Shown: piece after piece, positions 25,988 through 34,566 of the stretch
How positions within the stretch are numbered: position 1 is the stretch's first letter
Layout of the letters: each line of letters begins with the position of its first letter
From: Christensenella timonensis
GTDB taxonomy: Bacteria > Bacillota > Clostridia > Christensenellales > Christensenellaceae
Reading direction: 5' to 3'
DNA: 64,000 nt
NCBI RefSeq assembly: GCF_900087015.1
Contig: NZ_FLKP01000002.1
Coordinates: forward strand, 1,240,001-1,304,000
Made by a program: the position numbers and the translations under genes
Notes under the pieces: model-generated
Seen by the model: the letters and a program-made list of their open reading frames with translations, nothing else
Databases searched by the model: none
Told to the model about the DNA's origin: nothing

Positions 25988-27016
25988 ATGAAAGCAGCAA
26001 TGGCAAGAAAGACAAAAGAAGAGGTTACACTGCGGCTGGAAGAGACGGAAAGACCGATTCCTGCGGCCGGTGAGGTGTTGGTAAAAGTTTTATATGCGGG
26101 TATATGCGGCACGGATATGCATATCGTAACGGGACACTACGGCAAGGCGGCTTTTCCGCTGATCATCGGACATGAATTCGTGGGGGAGATCGCGGAGACG
26201 GGCCCTTGCAGCCAGGCGGACTTCAGGCCGGGCGAAAAGGTGGCGGTGCATCCGATCAGGACATGCGGGAGGTGCGACGCCTGCCTTGGGGGTATGGAAA
26301 ACATATGTGAAGAACTTAGCATCATCGGATGCCAGGAAAACGGGGGCTTTGCGGAATATGTCTGCGTGCCGGAGTCCAAAGTACTGAGGCTCCCGCCTGG
26401 TATGGACATGGAACTTGCGGGCTTGCTGGAACCGCTGGCGATTGCCGTGCATGACGTACATGCGAGCGGCCTGATGATCGGGCAAAATGTTTTGATCATC
26501 GGCGGAGGCCCGATCGGGATACTGATCGCGCTGGTGGCAAAAAATGCGGGAGCGAGCGTTACGGTCAGCGAAATCAATGATTTCAGGATCGATTTTATCA
26601 CGAGACTGGGCATTGAAGTGGTCAACCCAATGAAAACGGACGTATCGGAAGAGATCCGGAAGAGGACAAATGGAAAAGGAATGGACGTGGTCTTTGAAGT
26701 GACGGGAAGCGCTGCGGGGGCGGCCCTTATGACGCAGGCCGCCAAAAGGGGAGGGACTGTCGTCAGTGTCGGGATCCCCTCGGGAGCATTGCCCGTCAAC
26801 GTATCGGACGTGTTTATGAAGGAAGTGCGTATCCGTGGCGTACGGCTGCACAATAAAAGTGATTTTGAACATGCAATTAAAATCCTTGCTTCGGGAAAGC
26901 TCGACGCTGAGCTGCGAACGTTTATTACAAAGATCTACGACTTACAAGACGTAGAAGAGGCAATGCGCTACGCGATCGAAGACAAGGAGCACTTCAAGGT
27001 ATTGCTGAAAATGTAA
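25988..27016 (+). CDS. Zinc-dependent alcohol/polyol dehydrogenase
   Basis: 342-aa MDR dehydrogenase. Catalytic zinc ligands are in CGTDMHIVTGHYG and IIGHEFVGE. The structural zinc cysteines are in CGRCDACLGGMENIC, and the NAD motif is IIGGGPIGIL. The ATG at 25988 lies nine bases after AGGAGG. There is no promoter room between this gene and the LacI gene, so expression must pass the hairpin at 25912-25972. It ends nine bases from the convergent aldo/keto reductase gene without a terminator. Confidence 0.93.
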   Translation: MKAAMARKTKEEVTLRLEETERPIPAAGEVLVKVLYAGICGTDMHIVTGHYGKAAFPLIIGHEFVGEIAETGPCSQADFRPGEKVAVHPIRTCGRCDACLGGMENICEELSIIGCQENGGFAEYVCVPESKVLRLPPGMDMELAGLLEPLAIAVHDVHASGLMIGQNVLIIGGGPIGILIALVAKNAGASVTVSEINDFRIDFITRLGIEVVNPMKTDVSEEIRKRTNGKGMDVVFEVTGSAAGAALMTQAAKRGGTVVSVGIPSGALPVNVSDVFMKEVRIRGVRLHNKSDFEHAIKILASGKLDAELRTFITKIYDLQDVEEAMRYAIEDKEHFKVLLKM

Positions 27017-27025
27017 AACGAAGCT

Positions 27026-28168
27026 TTATTCAAACAGCGCGGCTGCTTCTTTCATGTTATCAATGACGCGGACAGCAAACGGACAGCGCTTTTCACACGC
27101 GCCGCAGGCGACACATTCGGAAGCTTTATGGCCAAGCGCCGCATATTCACGCCGCAAGGAATCGTTCATGCCATACTGGCGCGCTTCGTCCAGGATGCGC
27201 GTGGACTGGGCGACATCGATATGGACAGGGCAGGGCAGGCAGTGGTTACAATACATGCAGGCGCCGCTCTGTTCGTTTGTCAAATGGGCGAAAACCGCGC
27301 TGTAATCTTTTTCTTCGTCTGCAGCATCACAGTAAGATACGGCGTCTTCGATTTCTGAAACGCTGCGCGCACCGATGAGCACACTCGAAACGGCGGGGCG
27401 TGAAAGCGCATAATGAATGCACTGGTTGACGGTCATGGGGACTTTGAAAGGCGAGCTTTCGGCTTTCAGCAGCCTTCCCGCACCCAATGTTTTCATGACG
27501 GTGATACCGACGCCCTTTTCTTCGCAGAGGCTGTAAAGCTGTGCACGGCTCTTATTGATAGAGATATGGTCGATATTCCCCAGCTCGGGATGCTCCAAAT
27601 AATCGATGGTTTCGACCTGGTTCAAAACAAGGTCGAACATGGGGTTGATGCTGAACATGAGCACCCCAAAGACGCCTGAGTTGACCATTTCCTGTGCGAC
27701 GAGCGGATCGTGGGAGCTGACGCCCAGTGTGCGGAAGCGCCCCTGCTGTTTGAGCTTAAGCATATAGTCGACGATACCGTTTTGTTTGGCATCCCGCCAG
27801 TCGTCCATCGTATCTACATAGTGCAGCATACCGATATCGATATAGTCGCTGTCAAGCCGCGTAAAAAGGTCGTTTATAAAAAACTTGCTTTTTTCGAGGT
27901 CGCGCGAACGGCCGTATTGCCCGTTTTCCCAGATGGAGCAGATATGCCCCTGGACATATATTTTGTCCCGGCGATCCTTAATCCCCGCCCCGAGGTTGGT
28001 GCGTACATTCGGCTCGGACATAAAAATATCGAGGATATTGACGCCCAGATCCATCGCGGCGTGCATGGTATCTACCGTAGTCTTAAGGCTTTCGTCTTCC
28101 AGGTATTCCCCGCCGATCCCGACTTCGCTGACTAAAAAACCCGTGTTGCCAAGTTTCCTGTAATTCAT
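27026..28168 (-). CDS. Aldo/keto reductase with C-terminal 4Fe-4S ferredoxin domain
   Basis: 380-aa protein. An N-terminal aldo/keto-reductase barrel (MNYRKLGNTGFLVSEVGIGG, later GVSSHDPLVAQ and SSVLIGARSVSEIED) is followed by two cysteine clusters, CMYCNHCLPCP and CVACGACEKRCPF. This architecture is common in anaerobes, where the iron-sulfur part links the reductase to ferredoxin-type carriers. It lies 24 bases downstream of a DUF1893 gene and is the third gene of the Rrf2 operon. The natural substrate is not known. Confidence 0.92.
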   Translation of the reverse strand: MNYRKLGNTGFLVSEVGIGGEYLEDESLKTTVDTMHAAMDLGVNILDIFMSEPNVRTNLGAGIKDRRDKIYVQGHICSIWENGQYGRSRDLEKSKFFINDLFTRLDSDYIDIGMLHYVDTMDDWRDAKQNGIVDYMLKLKQQGRFRTLGVSSHDPLVAQEMVNSGVFGVLMFSINPMFDLVLNQVETIDYLEHPELGNIDHISINKSRAQLYSLCEEKGVGITVMKTLGAGRLLKAESSPFKVPMTVNQCIHYALSRPAVSSVLIGARSVSEIEDAVSYCDAADEEKDYSAVFAHLTNEQSGACMYCNHCLPCPVHIDVAQSTRILDEARQYGMNDSLRREYAALGHKASECVACGACEKRCPFAVRVIDNMKEAAALFE

Positions 28169-28192
28169 ATAAACCCCTTTCTTTGCATACCG

Positions 28193-28612
28193 TTAGTTTC
28201 CGTTGATCATACGGTCGATTTTTTGTATGGCGGCCTGCGGGTCGTTGATCTTTAGCATGGCGGCCTCCATCGGGCACATTCCGTCGCCCGCGGCGTTTTT
28301 GATCGTCTGTGCAGTAACCTCGCATGCAAACGAAACGCCATATTTTTCAAATTCTTTTTGCGCAGACACGCTCATTAATTTTGCATAAGCATATTTTGCA
28401 CCGCCCGCGACGATGATCATGGCGGCGGCTTTACCGATTATTTTATCGCCGACATATTTATCCTGCAGGCTGACCTTCCGTGAAAGGTCCCAGAGGGGGC
28501 GCAGGCGCTTGCCGGACATCCCATAAAGGCGCTTGGTTTCATCGTAACAGACACAGGTATAGGCGCCTGTCCGTATATCTTCCTGTAATCGTATTATGAC
28601 CTGATCGTTCAT
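28193..28612 (-). CDS. DUF1893 protein (cytidine-deaminase-like fold, function unknown)
   Basis: 139-aa protein with the DUF1893 marks DKIIGKAAAMIIVAGG in the middle and DGMCPMEAAM near the C-terminus. A solved family member has a deaminase-like fold without the deaminase zinc site, so no reaction is assigned. The frame opens upstream at 28681 within the regulator gene, but ATG 28612 after AGGAAAGG gives the family's length. It lies between the Rrf2 gene (13 bases) and the aldo/keto reductase gene, in one operon. Confidence 0.82.
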   Translation of the reverse strand: MNDQVIIRLQEDIRTGAYTCVCYDETKRLYGMSGKRLRPLWDLSRKVSLQDKYVGDKIIGKAAAMIIVAGGAKYAYAKLMSVSAQKEFEKYGVSFACEVTAQTIKNAAGDGMCPMEAAMLKINDPQAAIQKIDRMINGN

Positions 28613-28625
28613 CGCAATGCCTTTC

Positions 28626-29072
28626 CTATATAAAATACATGTATTCGCCGCCCTGTTTGTTTGCGAGGGCGCCTTCCACAAGTTCGTTCAAATGGACGGA
28701 GCGCAGGATATCGCGAACGGCGCCGTCGAGCTTGTCCCACAAAAGGGAATTGAGCGCTTCGTTGATATGCGTACCTTTTTCGCCGAGAGCACTCTCCGTC
28801 TCTTCAAACAGCGTTACCTCGATAGCGTCCAGGATATCGAAAGCGGTAATGAGCGAAGCGTCGCGGCTTAGCTGGTAACCGCCGCCCGAGCCTTTGACGG
28901 AATTCACGAGCCCCGCTTTTTTGAGCAGGGAAAAAACCTGTTCCAGATAAATTTTGGAGATATCCAGGTTTTCGGAAATTTTGAGGACGGTAACATATTT
29001 AGATGTGCCTGCATGGAAGGCAAGATAGATCATGGCACTGAGGCCGTAACGTCCCTTTGCAGATATTTTCAT
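28626..29072 (-). CDS. Rrf2-family transcriptional regulator, CymR-like
   Basis: 148-aa winged-helix regulator starting MKISAKGRYGLSAMIYLA, with the recognition region LDISKIYLEQVFSLLKKAGLV and wing GSGGGYQLSR. It has no cysteines where IscR binds its cluster, and ends GGEYMYFI, resembling the tail of CymR, the cysteine-metabolism repressor. It is the first gene of an operon with DUF1893 and aldo/keto reductase genes. Its promoter contains a palindrome sharing ACATATATGT with the metY-cysK promoter, so autoregulation and control of cysteine genes are plausible. The family is certain; the CymR role is inferred. Confidence 0.85.
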   Translation of the reverse strand: MKISAKGRYGLSAMIYLAFHAGTSKYVTVLKISENLDISKIYLEQVFSLLKKAGLVNSVKGSGGGYQLSRDASLITAFDILDAIEVTLFEETESALGEKGTHINEALNSLLWDKLDGAVRDILRSVHLNELVEGALANKQGGEYMYFI

Positions 29073-29094
29073 AATTTTTCTCCTGAATACGCCA

Positions 29095-29110
29095 AATACA
29101 TATATGTATT
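29095..29110. promoter_or_regulatory. Perfect 16-bp palindrome in the Rrf2 promoter
   Basis: AATACATATATGTATT is self-complementary over all 16 bases. It overlaps the -10 box of the minus-strand Rrf2 promoter and lies between divergent Rrf2 and MFS genes, so binding could affect both. The core recurs at 3447-3456 before metY. Confidence 0.65.
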
Positions 29111-29136
29111 ATAATAAAAATACCATGAAAAAGCAA
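29108..29136 (-). promoter_or_regulatory. Promoter of the Rrf2 operon
   Basis: On the minus strand, TTGCTT (29136-29131), a 17-base spacer and a perfect TATAAT (29113-29108), ahead of the Rrf2 start at 29072. Confidence 0.7.
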
Positions 29137-29207
29137 TGAAGCGGTGTTTATGGCTGGGGGAATGGCGTTTATCAATACCTTAATATCCGCAAAGAAAGGG
29201 AGAACAG

Positions 29208-30371
29208 ATGAAAAAATTGATCCTGCTCGTTGTGACATGCCTTTTTTGGTTTTCCCTGTATTTATATATCCCTTTCCTGACGCCGTTCCTTATTTCACTG
29301 GGGCTCAGCGCGACGCTTGCAGGCGTTATTTTTGGCGCGCATTCGTTTGTGCAATTGCTGGCGCGCCTGCCGGTGGGCATGAAATCGGAAGCAATCGGGA
29401 AGCAAAAGCCGTTTATCATGATGGGCATGCTGTTCACCGCGATTTCTTCCATCGTGATGTGGGCGTTCCCGTCCCCGGCCATGCTGCTGGTGGGAAACGC
29501 GATTTCGGGGTTTGCCAGTACGATGTACGTGTCCTTTACGCTGCTGTATGCCCGTTATTACACAAAAGAGGAAACCGGCAAGGCTATGGGCGTATTGGGC
29601 GGTGTAGTGGAAGTCGGTATTCTGGCGGCTTTTGTATCGGGCGGTATTTTGTACGAACAGGCCGGCATCCGCCTGTTGTTCTTTGTTAGCGCCGCGGTCG
29701 CCGCCATTGGCCTTGTCATATCCGCATTTGTAAAGGAAAAGCCCGAGGCAAAGGAAGCGGTGAGCATACAGACGCTCCTTTCCGTGGTGCGCGATAGACG
29801 CCTGGTCACGTCCTCCGTTCTCGGCATCCTGATCAAAGCGCTAGTATTTGCAACAGCCTTTGCATTCACACCCAAAATGGCACAGGATATTGGCGCGAAC
29901 GGCATCGAGGTCGGTATTGTGAGCGCGGTGTTCATCGGCGCCTCGGTCATCGGTTCGTTCTTTGTGGCGACCAAGGCGGGCAAGCGGCTGGGAGGCAGGA
30001 AAACGAGCGTGATCGGCTTTGCCTGCCTGCTGCTTAATACGGTCGCTATCCCTTTCATTACGAGCATCCCCGCATTGATCGCCGTCCAATTCGTAGGAGG
30101 GCTGGGGTACGCGTCGCTGACCGCGATCTTTATGACCAATGCGGTCAGTAATTTTGGGGAGGACAAAAAAGCGGTCGCCATGGGCTTTTACCAGGCGGTA
30201 TACAGTGCGGGCTCTACGCTGGGGCCTGTGCTGATGGGTATTTTTGCGGATGCGTTCCACTATAAGGTCGCTTATTTACTTATCGCGCTTATTGCCGTAG
30301 CAGGGATCATCGTTACGCTGGCCAGCTATCCCAAACACGGGCAAACGGCATCAGAAGGACACACGGCTTAA
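29208..30371 (+). CDS. Major facilitator superfamily transporter
   Basis: 387-aa membrane protein with about twelve hydrophobic segments in two halves. The GMKSEAIGKQKPFI loop between segments 2 and 3 matches the basic MFS loop motif. Such proteins are proton-driven exporters or uptake carriers; the sequence does not give the substrate. The start has AAAGGGAG upstream. It is divergent from the Rrf2 operon across a palindrome. Its end overlaps the convergent hypothetical gene by 21 bases. Confidence 0.9.
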   Translation: MKKLILLVVTCLFWFSLYLYIPFLTPFLISLGLSATLAGVIFGAHSFVQLLARLPVGMKSEAIGKQKPFIMMGMLFTAISSIVMWAFPSPAMLLVGNAISGFASTMYVSFTLLYARYYTKEETGKAMGVLGGVVEVGILAAFVSGGILYEQAGIRLLFFVSAAVAAIGLVISAFVKEKPEAKEAVSIQTLLSVVRDRRLVTSSVLGILIKALVFATAFAFTPKMAQDIGANGIEVGIVSAVFIGASVIGSFFVATKAGKRLGGRKTSVIGFACLLLNTVAIPFITSIPALIAVQFVGGLGYASLTAIFMTNAVSNFGEDKKAVAMGFYQAVYSAGSTLGPVLMGIFADAFHYKVAYLLIALIAVAGIIVTLASYPKHGQTASEGHTA

Positions 30372-30788
30372 GATCCAGGCACTGTCTACCGTGGTGAAGC
30401 CTTTGGTATCGAAGATGGGGGAATCCATACCGGCACGCAATTTTTCATAGAATCCGATAGGCGTTTTGAGCAGGAAATCGTTTCCGTCCGCCGCAAGGGC
30501 AAAAAAAGAAAGGGCTTCCTCATCCATGCCCGCGAACAGCAGGGAATCCGGCCCGTTCAATTTTTCGGCGTTCGCATGTATGGTGAAAGCTTTCAGCAGC
30601 TCGACGGCACGGTCGTCAAGGCCGCTTTTAAAGATGCGTATCTTTTCCTCGAACGCATAGGGCGAATACACGTCGCGCAGGATGTATCCGCCGCCGGGCA
30701 CGGCTGTATCTGTCGGTGCTTCGCCCTGCACAACAAGCCGTATGATGATTTTACGTTGGTCGTCACGGTATATCTTTTCGTCAGTCAT
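30351..30788 (-). CDS. Conserved-looking hypothetical protein
   Basis: 145-aa soluble, acidic protein that I do not recognise. It has no signal peptide or membrane segment and no obvious catalytic motif. Features are a central GGGYILRDVYSPYAF, an Asp/Glu-rich region and a C-terminal FDTKGFTTVDSAWIL. Its start overlaps the last 8 bases of the upstream ABC exporter gene on the same strand, which indicates translational coupling and supports it being real. Its 3' end overlaps the convergent MFS gene. Confidence 0.65.
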   Translation of the reverse strand: MTDEKIYRDDQRKIIIRLVVQGEAPTDTAVPGGGYILRDVYSPYAFEEKIRIFKSGLDDRAVELLKAFTIHANAEKLNGPDSLLFAGMDEEALSFFALAADGNDFLLKTPIGFYEKLRAGMDSPIFDTKGFTTVDSAWILSRVSF

Positions 30789-32520
30789 TCAATCCCTCAA
30801 ACTGCATATTATAGTAATTGGCGTAAATACCATTATGGGCAAGCAGCTGTGCGTGCGTGCCGCGTTCCTGTATCCCTTCATTGCCCATGACGATGATCTC
30901 GTCGGCTCCCCTGATCGTGCTCAAACGGTGGGCGATAACGATGGTCGTCCTGTCCTTTGAGAGCTTTTCCAACGCGAGCTGGATATGGCGCTCGCTTTCG
31001 TTATCGAGTGCGGAGGTCGCTTCGTCGAGAATCAGGATCGCCGGATCCTTGAGGAATACGCGTGCAATGGCGATGCGCTGTTTTTGCCCGCCTGAAAGGC
31101 GCGTGCCGCGCTCGCCTACATTGGTATCATAGCCGTCGGGGAGGCTGGCAATAAAATCGTGGATATTGGCGTTTTTTGCCGCTTCCACGATCTCCTCATC
31201 CGTGGCGTGCGGCTTGCCGTAGGCGATGTTGTCGCGGATACTGCCTCCGAACATGTAAACATCCTGTTGGACGATGCCGATGGCGCTGCGCAGGGATTTG
31301 AGCGTTACGTCGCGCACATCCTGCCCGTCGATCCTTACAGCGCCCTTTGTTACGTCGTAAAAGCGGGGCAGGAGGGAACAAAACGTTGTTTTGCCGCCGC
31401 CCGAGGGGCCGACGAGCGCCACGGTTTTTCCCGCGGGGATAGATACGTCAATATGTTCAAATACATGCGAATCGTGGTCGTAACCGAAAGTAACGTCCTG
31501 GTAATCGATGTTGCCCGCAACGTTTTGGAGCGGCTGCGCGTTTTTCTTTTCCCGGATTTCCGGTTCGGTATGGATGATCTCCAAAAAGCGTTTAAAACCG
31601 GCAAAACCCTTCTGAAACTGTTCTGTGAAATTGATGAGCACGTCGATGGGCGCTACGAATATACCGATATACAGGGCATAGATCGCGAGGTCGGCGATGC
31701 GCAGCGTGCCGTTCGCAATGAAAAAGCCTCCCGAAACGAGCACGGCTGTATACAGCATGCCGGTAAAGAAATTGTTGCCGGCCTGGAAGGTGCCCATGAT
31801 CCGGTAGCTGCTCTTTTTGGAATCCAAAAACTCCATGTTGCTGTGCTCGAATTTTTCGCGTTCGAGGTCTTCGTTGGCAAACGATTTGACCACGCGGATC
31901 CCTGAAAGGCTGTCCTGCACCTGCTGGTTCACGCCCGCGATTTTTTTGCGGTTATCCATAAAAATGGCGCGCATCTTTTTATTTTTGCTGACGGAAAAAG
32001 CGATCATGAGGGCCGTGACGGCGAGTAAAATGAGTGTCATGGGGACGTTGATGAGCATCAGCAGCACAAATGAACCGATAATTTTCAATGCGGAAATAAA
32101 AATGTTTTCGGGCCCATGGTGTGCAAGCTCGGAAATATCGAAGAGGTCGGAAACGAGACGCGACATCATATCGCCCGTGTTGTTTTTGTCGTAGTAGGAA
32201 AAGGAAAGGCGCTGCATCTGGTCAAACAGGTCCTGGCGCATGTCGCTTTCCATCTGGGCGCCCATGACGTGCCCCCAGGTGGTGATGTAGTACTGGCAGC
32301 CGTAACGGACGATATACATCGCGACCAGCGCGACGGCAACGATCCACAGCGAGCGGACGATGATGTCCGCGCTGCGCGTATACAGGCCATCCGTCAGGAA
32401 ATTCAATATTTGCGGAAAGGCGAGGTCGACAAGGGAAACCACGAGCGCGCAGAACAGGTCGAAATAAAACATCCTCCGGTAGGGCTTATAATAGCTGGCG
32501 AAACTCTTGAAAATAGACAT
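30781..32520 (-). CDS. ABC exporter, fused permease-ATPase (MsbA/LmrA type)
   Basis: 579-aa half-transporter. Six membrane segments in residues 1-310 are followed by an ATPase domain with Walker A VGPSGGGKTTF, Q-loop GIVQQDVYMFGG, signature LSGGQKQRIAIARV, Walker B ILILDEATSALD and the H-loop IVIAHRLSTI. It acts as a homodimer, or a heterodimer with an unseen partner, to export lipids, drugs or peptides. It starts 212 bases from the divergent iscR gene. A palindrome TCATATA-CATC-TATATGA (32545-32562) lies just upstream of its start. It is followed by a small coupled gene. Confidence 0.93.
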   Translation of the reverse strand: MSIFKSFASYYKPYRRMFYFDLFCALVVSLVDLAFPQILNFLTDGLYTRSADIIVRSLWIVAVALVAMYIVRYGCQYYITTWGHVMGAQMESDMRQDLFDQMQRLSFSYYDKNNTGDMMSRLVSDLFDISELAHHGPENIFISALKIIGSFVLLMLINVPMTLILLAVTALMIAFSVSKNKKMRAIFMDNRKKIAGVNQQVQDSLSGIRVVKSFANEDLEREKFEHSNMEFLDSKKSSYRIMGTFQAGNNFFTGMLYTAVLVSGGFFIANGTLRIADLAIYALYIGIFVAPIDVLINFTEQFQKGFAGFKRFLEIIHTEPEIREKKNAQPLQNVAGNIDYQDVTFGYDHDSHVFEHIDVSIPAGKTVALVGPSGGGKTTFCSLLPRFYDVTKGAVRIDGQDVRDVTLKSLRSAIGIVQQDVYMFGGSIRDNIAYGKPHATDEEIVEAAKNANIHDFIASLPDGYDTNVGERGTRLSGGQKQRIAIARVFLKDPAILILDEATSALDNESERHIQLALEKLSKDRTTIVIAHRLSTIRGADEIIVMGNEGIQERGTHAQLLAHNGIYANYYNMQFEGLND

Positions 32521-32636
32521 ACCAAAAACCCTTTCAATCCAAATTCATATACATCTATATGATACACAAAATGCCATGCTTTTAAAATCGGATAGAAGAA
32601 ATTTTTTAATTCGCAGTAAAATAGTAGAAATTATGT

Positions 32637-32665
32637 TTGACATTTGGCACAGAGTGTATTAATAT
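32637..32665 (+). promoter_or_regulatory. Promoter of the iscRSU operon
   Basis: TTGACA at 32637-32642, a 17-base spacer and TAATAT at 32660-32665. The first gene begins 67 bases further on with AAAGGAGG before it. Autorepression by IscR at this site would be expected from the family. Confidence 0.75.
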
Positions 32666-32732
32666 ATCAGAGTAAATTAGTGGGAATTAAGAAGGAAAGG
32701 TATGTTGCAAATGGGAAAGGAGGAGACGCGGA

Positions 32733-33182
32733 ATGAAATTATCGACAAAGGGAAGATATGGATTGCGCGCAATGATCGACCTGGCGCAAAACGGGAGTAA
32801 GGAAGCGGTCTCCATCAGCAGTATTGCGGCACGGCAGCATATTTCGGAAAGCTACCTGGAGCAGCTTGTAGGCAAGCTCAAAAAAGCGGGGCTGGTAAGC
32901 AGCATCCGCGGCGCGCAGGGAGGCTATATCCTCGCAAAGGAGATGGAAGATATCTCGGTCGGGGATATCCTGCGGGCGCTTGAGGGGGATTTAAGCCCCA
33001 TCGATTGTCCGGCGCTTATGGATGAAGGCGGCTGCGAGCAATCCGGATCGTGCGCATCCAAATATGTTTGGCAGCGCTTAAACGACGGTATCAATGAGAT
33101 CGTAGATGAAATCAAGCTGAGCACTTTGGTGGAGCAGGAGAACGGTGCATGCTCTTGCCATAGCAGTGCGGCAGGACTATAA
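32733..33182 (+). CDS. iscR: Rrf2-family iron-sulfur regulator IscR
   Basis: 149-aa regulator. It opens MKLSTKGRYGLRAMIDLA with the recognition helix HISESYLEQLVGKLKKAGLV. Three cysteines, Cys92, Cys101 and Cys107, match the spacing that holds the [2Fe-2S] cluster in IscR. An extra Cys-rich tail (CSCH) is present. It is followed by cysteine desulfurase and scaffold genes, the classic iscRSU order, so it should sense cluster status and repress its own operon. Confidence 0.93.
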   Translation: MKLSTKGRYGLRAMIDLAQNGSKEAVSISSIAARQHISESYLEQLVGKLKKAGLVSSIRGAQGGYILAKEMEDISVGDILRALEGDLSPIDCPALMDEGGCEQSGSCASKYVWQRLNDGINEIVDEIKLSTLVEQENGACSCHSSAAGL

Positions 33183-33205
33183 AAATTTACACGAGGAGCA
33201 CAGTG

Positions 33206-34390
33206 ATGGAAAAGTTTATTTATCTGGACAACGCAGCGACAACGGCGACGCGAAACGAAGTGGTGGCCGCCATGCTCCCATATTTTTCCGAGAAGTTTGG
33301 GAATCCATCGAGTATCTACCAGTTTGCGGCCGAAAACAAGGATGTGATAGACGGTGCGCGTAAGGTGATCGCGGATACGCTGGGCGCAAAACCGGAGGAA
33401 ATCTATTTTACGGCGGGCGGCAGCGAATCGGACAACTGGGCGCTCATTTCCACGGCACAAGCCTATAAAAAGAAGGGCAAGCATATCATCACTTCCAAGA
33501 TCGAGCACCATGCGATCCTGCATACGTGCGAATACCTGGAGACGCAAGGCTATGAGGTAACGTACCTCGATGTGGATGAGAACGGCTTTGTGAAATTGGA
33601 TGAACTGGAAGCGGCCATCCGGGAAGATACGATCCTTATTTCCATCATGTATGCGAACAATGAGATCGGTACCATCGAGCCCATAAAGGAGATCGGTGCG
33701 ATCGCAAAGAAGCACGGGGTCGTATTCCATACGGATGCGGTGCAGGCTTACTGCCAGGTGCCCATCAATGTGGATGAATGTAATATCGATATGCTGAGCG
33801 CGAGCGGACATAAATTAAACGGCCCCAAGGGCGTTGGATTTTTATATGTGCGTAAAAGCGTGAAGCTAAGGCCGTTTATCCACGGCGGCGCGCAGGAGCG
33901 CGGCAAGCGCGCCGGCACGGAGAACGTCCCGGGCATCGTGGGATTGGCAAAGGCAATCGAGATCGAAGCCGCTACCTTAAAGGAGCGGACGGAAAAAGAG
34001 ATTGCGATGCGCGACCACCTGATAGACCGTGTGTTAAATGAGATCGAGTATGTGCGTTTGAACGGCGACCGTACAAAGAGGCTGCCCAACAACGCTAACT
34101 TCTGTTTTCGCTTTATTGAAGGGGAATCCCTGCTGTTGATGCTGGATATGAATGGCATCTGCGGTTCCTCCGGCAGCGCGTGCACGTCAGGTTCCTTAGA
34201 CCCGTCGCATGTGCTCCTTGCGATCGGCCTGCCGCACGAAATCGCGCACGGCTCGCTGCGTTTGACGCTCAATGAAATGAACACAATGGAAGAAATGGAT
34301 TATGTTGTGGACACGCTCAAGACCGTGGTGCAGCAAATCAGGAGTATGTCGCCGCTCTACGATGATTTTATGAAATCGCAGGCGAAGTAA
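33206..34390 (+). CDS. iscS: Cysteine desulfurase (IscS/NifS)
   Basis: 394-aa PLP enzyme that removes sulfur from cysteine for iron-sulfur cluster assembly. The PLP lysine is Lys203 in SGHKLNGPKG, and the persulfide-forming Cys326 is in GSACTSGSLDPSHVL. It starts YLDNAATTATRNEV, as the family does. I chose ATG 33206 over the adjacent GTG 33203 because GAGGAG is well placed. It lies 23 bases behind iscR and is separated from iscU by 176 bases that contain a strong hairpin. Confidence 0.96.
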   Translation: MEKFIYLDNAATTATRNEVVAAMLPYFSEKFGNPSSIYQFAAENKDVIDGARKVIADTLGAKPEEIYFTAGGSESDNWALISTAQAYKKKGKHIITSKIEHHAILHTCEYLETQGYEVTYLDVDENGFVKLDELEAAIREDTILISIMYANNEIGTIEPIKEIGAIAKKHGVVFHTDAVQAYCQVPINVDECNIDMLSASGHKLNGPKGVGFLYVRKSVKLRPFIHGGAQERGKRAGTENVPGIVGLAKAIEIEAATLKERTEKEIAMRDHLIDRVLNEIEYVRLNGDRTKRLPNNANFCFRFIEGESLLLMLDMNGICGSSGSACTSGSLDPSHVLLAIGLPHEIAHGSLRLTLNEMNTMEEMDYVVDTLKTVVQQIRSMSPLYDDFMKSQAK

Positions 34391-34396
34391 AGAAAG

Positions 34397-34438
34397 GGGG
34401 AGCATTGTCCGAACCTATGGTTCGGCTAACGATGCCCC
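34397..34438 (+). other. Stem-loop between iscS and iscU
   Basis: CCGAACC (34409-34415) pairs with GGTTCGG (34419-34425) around a TAT loop. It is extended by GCATTGT with ACGATGC and by GGG with CCC, about 17 pairs in all. No T-run follows, so it is not a standard terminator; it could be a processing or stability element. The rest of 34391-34566 shows nothing I recognise. Confidence 0.6.
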
Positions 34439-34566
34439 GGCAAGGGATGTCCATGAGCACGAGCCAAGGGCGAAGTGAGAGTGGGACAGCCTACTGCCAG
34501 AATGTAGAAGACAAACAGAAAAAATTGGCAACTTCTGCATGAAAGAAAAGAAAGGAAGAAAAAACT

